Source: an uncultured Paraglaciecola sp.
GTDB lineage: Bacteria; Pseudomonadota; Gammaproteobacteria; Enterobacterales; Alteromonadaceae
DNA length: 9,102 nt
Assembly (NCBI GenBank): GCA_905479025.1
Contig: CAJQKX010000374.1
Location: forward strand, 1-9,102
Reading direction: 5' to 3'
The notes below the pieces were generated by a model. The model was not told the origin of the DNA. It searched no databases and saw nothing but the letters and a program-made list of their open reading frames with translations. A program made the position numbers and the translations under genes. Position 1 is the first letter of the stretch, and each line of letters begins with the position of its first letter. Positions 6,853-9,102 of the stretch are shown here, piece after piece.

Positions 6853-7797
6853 CTAGCCAAGAAACCATAGATTATAGAGTTTTAGCTTGTCAATTTTCTT
6901 CTCAAGATTTTGAGTCCAACTGCAATGAACAACATAGGCCGCCTGCGCTAATTCAGGTGCCAATTTATGCGCCTCTTTCGGAATAGCATGGCCATTAACA
7001 AAAAGATCTTCCCGCATCCTCGCAGTTACCAGCCCTCTTTCACGGTATGTGTTCATAATAATATTGATCGGAGTCTGCTGACTTCTATAATATATGACTT
7101 TGTCATAATGGTTAAATATAACTTTCCAAACAGTCCTGGTGAAGTCATTCGCCTTGATATAAAAAAAACCTGAATTGTAATAAAGTGGTTGAAACCGAGG
7201 ATTGTAACCGTCGTACATAAACTGGAAGTCAATCTGCTTCTCCCTCGCCTGACGCTCAAGAAAGGCTCTTGGATCCTTGTTCCACACCATATCAATATCT
7301 TGAAATAGGATATCTCTGTCAAATGGCATCATCGCCTCCACTATGGCATTCTTTGCAAACATACAAAGAATAAATGTTCTATCACCATAATTACTCGCGG
7401 CAGTTTGGGGTATGGGCCCGTAGGCACCTTCTCTATACCAAGTATGAAAGCCTAAAGACAAAGCCCTTTCATTGGATGGTTTATCCATAGGAAATATTAT
7501 CGTCGAATCTCTGACCGAGATTTTGTTACGATCACATGAAGCAGCCCAATTCTCAAATAATTGGATAAAGCCCTCATTGAAAGTGGTGATCGTAATGGGC
7601 CCTTCATCAAGCTTATCTATAATTAGACGCAATTCTATCATGCGAGATTGTTTAGTTGCCTCGAAGGCATCAAAAAATGGTGAAACCCTCTTAGCCATTT
7701 TTACCTTTTCATCTTCTTTCCTAAAAGCTACATCCTCTATGTTGAAGAATCTAATCTGGTTTGGATGAAGGTCTTTTACCTTTCTTTCTGTAATCAT
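6853..7797 (-). CDS. GT77-like nucleotide-diphospho-sugar transferase
   Basis: A predicted glycosyltransferase that moves a sugar from a nucleotide sugar to an unknown acceptor. The 314-residue protein carries the features of the Nucleotid_trans/GT77 fold: a donor-side strand TITTFNEGFIQLFENW (68-83), and ILFQDIDMVWNKDPRAFL (163-180), whose D167-I-D169 is the metal-binding DxD motif in the usual LFxDxDxxWxxDP setting. YYNSGFFYIKANDFTRTVW (206-224) contains the conserved NSGFF block, and VVHCSWTQNLEKKIDKLKLYNLWF (289-312) the conserved C-terminal His/Trp segment. No signal peptide or membrane helix is seen, so it should act in the cytoplasm. The frame is intact and the catalytic residues are present. 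The ATG at 7797 is directly preceded by an in-frame TAA six bases upstream, which fixes the longest start; AAGAAACC is a poor ribosome binding site. It lies between two damaged sulfotransferase genes and points toward the first. Sugar and acceptor cannot be read from the sequence. Confidence 0.78.
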   Translation of the reverse strand: MITERKVKDLHPNQIRFFNIEDVAFRKEDEKVKMAKRVSPFFDAFEATKQSRMIELRLIIDKLDEGPITITTFNEGFIQLFENWAASCDRNKISVRDSTIIFPMDKPSNERALSLGFHTWYREGAYGPIPQTAASNYGDRTFILCMFAKNAIVEAMMPFDRDILFQDIDMVWNKDPRAFLERQAREKQIDFQFMYDGYNPRFQPLYYNSGFFYIKANDFTRTVWKVIFNHYDKVIYYRSQQTPINIIMNTYRERGLVTARMREDLFVNGHAIPKEAHKLAPELAQAAYVVHCSWTQNLEKKIDKLKLYNLWFLG

Positions 7798-7832
7798 GGT
7801 TTCTTAAAGCCTTAAAAAAGAAAATAATATTC

Positions 7833-7861
7833 ATTACCATGGTATATCTACACAGGGTCAA
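7833..7861 (-). promoter_or_regulatory. Candidate promoter for the glycosyltransferase gene
   Basis: On the - strand, TTGACC (plus-strand 7861-7856, 5 of 6 to the -35 consensus) is spaced 17 bases from GGTAAT (7838-7833, 4 of 6 to the -10 consensus). It would start transcription roughly 30 bases before the ATG at 7797. Predicted by eye; A+T-rich DNA gives such matches by chance. Confidence 0.25.
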
Positions 7862-8008
7862 TTCACTTGATTCCATTGGATGCCTTTGTAATTTAAACCA
7901 GCACAACCCATAGTGAGTTAGAAGTACAAATGCACTTTTCATGGCCGCTTTATCGCACTGAATTTATTGTGTGGATGAATAGTAACACAGCCAAAACATC
8001 AAACTTTA

Positions 8009-8028
8009 GTTTACACAGTGTGATAAAC
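8009..8028. repeat. Small dyad, operator candidate
   Basis: GTTTACACAGTGTGATAAAC contains GTTTA/TAAAC and CACA/TGTG arms around a central G, with one extra A. Its position between two divergent genes suits a regulator site; the TGTGA half resembles a CRP half-site, but the other half does not fit the TGTGA-N6-TCACA spacing. Confidence 0.25.
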
Positions 8029-8193
8029 CTCAATGTATCGTCTAAACACTTATTAGTGAGAACATTGCTTGTTTATAACTGCCAAGGAATTTAGCTGTAA
8101 TCAATAATTTGACAATATAGCCAGACTTTTTCGCACAAGGTCCTAGGCAGGTTTTATTAGTTACTATGAAAAAATTTGTTTACTATCATAAGA

Positions 8194-8790
8194 ATGAAAT
8201 ATCCGTTTAAAGAAATTAGTTTATGCCGGTATGCCACTAACGAAGTTTTATCTTCTTCCATATACCCGATGCGCAGATAATGCCATTGAATCATCTTTAG
8301 GTCTATCTACACCGAAAAAAATGTATGGTGTGATTGAAAGAGATGACCAGGTTATTTCTCTTCATCACCTAACAATTCGCAACATGCTGCAGTCGGGTTT
8401 AATAAATGAAGACTATTTAAGTCTTACTTTAAGTTTACAATAATAAATTTTGCACAATAATTGCAGTTTGCAGAACAAGCAATGGAGGGCGGCCGCTATT
8501 TTGAGCGTCGTCACTATGATTATTTTCGACCGATGAAAGACTATTACCTTCACGGTCATAAGTTGATGGTCGATAACATCGATGAAGAGCTTGCGCGTAT
8601 TCGACCAATTATTGGGCAAGTTTAACTACCGAAGTTTAATGCAAACACACCGTATTATGATTATTTACTTACACCCTCAAATCATGACATGGTAGAAAAA
8701 CTGTATGCTGCAGATAAGAAGTTTTACGAACATGTACAGCCGGTTAAAAGTAATCGTGAACATTCATTTGATGGTTTGAAATACGTATGA
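8194..8790 (+). pseudogene. Sulfotransferase pseudogene (two frameshifts, internal deletion, stop)
   Basis: Joining frames rebuilds a sulfotransferase. ATG 8194 gives MKYPFKEISLCRYAT; the next frame (to about 8418) gives KFYLLPYTRCADNAIESSLG, corresponding to the N-terminal PAPS-binding strand and loop, then QVISLHHLTIRNMLQSGL and INEDYL. Back in the first frame, SYFKFTII (from 8422) matches the strand normally continued as YFKFTIVRNPWDR, but the RNP motif for the 3'-phosphate is gone: the sequence jumps through a TAA (8458-8460) to FAEQAMEGGRYFERRHYDYF, RPMKDYYLHGHKLMVD and NIDEELARIRPIIG. TAA at 8623-8625 interrupts again before LPKFNANTPYYDYLL and VEKLYAADKKFYEHV, ending at TGA 8788. The C-terminal part fits the family's NIDE(E/D)L and Y-x-x-D-x-x-x-Y endings. 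The central catalytic region is deleted, so it is dead. It differs from the sulfotransferase at 5889 and is not a copy of it. Confidence 0.68.
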
Positions 8791-8945
8791 ACTACCTTTT
8801 GAAGCCACCTATTTAAATTACTTCGGCGCGATTTAGAGTATTTCTTAAAATCGTAGCATGGTAATATTGGCTAAGGTGAATAAAATCCCATTATCTAACA
8901 CTTGTATAACCATTCCACTACATATAGGCAAGCTATATTGATTAA

Positions 8946-9102
8946 GCATTTACAGATACTAGGGGAAAGAAACTCAGAACAAACTACTTGGCCAGTTTGA
9001 TTCAGAAAAACATTCCAGCTATAGATATAACCAATAGCTTTGGATTTAAGCATTGGTTCATCAAGGATCACTATCCAAGAACTCTACCAAATAATTCTAC
9101 CG
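8946..9102 (+). CDS. Unidentified open frame running off the right edge
   Basis: The frame opens after a TAA at 8943-8945 and remains open to the window end (52 codons). The second half has protein-like composition (SLIQKNIPAIDITNSFGFKH, then WFIKDHYPRT). There is no ATG in it; TTG at 8988 is the only possible start visible, so it may equally be the 3' part of another broken gene whose beginning has decayed in 8791-8945. I do not recognise the family. Confidence 0.35.

Larger units (their letters stand above)
7798..8193. other. Intergenic region between divergent genes
   Basis: About 400 A+T-rich bases between the start of the glycosyltransferase (- strand) and the start of the second sulfotransferase relic (+ strand), expected to hold their promoters. 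A candidate promoter (7833-7861) and a small dyad (8009-8028) are listed separately. An open - strand frame of 63 codons at 7751-7942 overlaps the glycosyltransferase start and shows no recognisable protein features. TTGACA at 8109-8114 has no matching -10. Confidence 0.5.

Noticed and set aside
7751..7942. 63-codon - strand open frame overlapping the glycosyltransferase start
   Set aside because: Hydrophobic-aromatic then basic string with no known pattern; overlaps the candidate promoter and the start of a convincing gene.
8109..8137. Perfect -35 hexamer TTGACA upstream of the second sulfotransferase relic
   Set aside because: No acceptable -10 at 16-18 bases downstream; likely chance in A+T-rich DNA.
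8858..8941. 27-codon ATG-initiated frame before the right-edge open frame
   Set aside because: Too short, no ribosome binding site, and in a different frame from the right-edge open frame; possible relic but not supportable.

Overview
The window looks like chromosomal DNA of a marine gammaproteobacterium of the Alteromonadales type (Paraglaciecola/Glaciecola/Shewanella relatives). This is inferred from the long (about 345-residue) form of PyrB, a DUF3300-type protein with an Asn/Lys/Arg-rich tail, the A+T-rich intergenic DNA and the type of REP-associated transposase relic. No species can be named from sequence alone.

Left part (1-4462), all on the + strand and mostly conserved housekeeping DNA: the C-terminal end of a DUF3300-like protein cut by the window edge (1-597), whose tail appears to continue out of frame to 760; then a tight run of three genes, pyrB (aspartate carbamoyltransferase, pyrimidine synthesis), hemL (glutamate-1-semialdehyde aminomutase, tetrapyrrole synthesis) and a membrane-anchored class III nucleotide cyclase with a TPR-like C-terminus. 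Gaps of 24 and 45 bases suggest co-transcription. A candidate extended -10 promoter lies just upstream of pyrB.

Middle part (4463-5837) contains no intact gene. Its main content is a nearly full-length but shattered Y1 (HUH) tyrosine transposase of the REP-associated (RAYT/IS200-like) class on the - strand, readable across several frames from about 5436 down to 4576. Between it and the next gene is a 37-base imperfect palindrome (5604-5640).

Right part (5838-9102) is an accessory region of surface-glycan type. It holds a sulfotransferase-like gene whose natural start seems separated from the body by one in-frame amber codon; an intact GT77/nucleotide-diphospho-sugar-transferase-like gene on the opposite strand; a second sulfotransferase reduced to a pseudogene by frameshifts, an internal deletion and a stop; and an unidentified open frame running off the right edge. 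Short repeats (a TTTTTAG heptad array and a 10-bp inverted repeat) sit between the convergent sulfotransferase and glycosyltransferase.

I see no CRISPR array, RNA gene or clear new defence system. The most interesting reading is a decaying sulfotransferase/glycosyltransferase module, plausibly once used to make or decorate a sulfated surface polysaccharide, next to a dead transposase.
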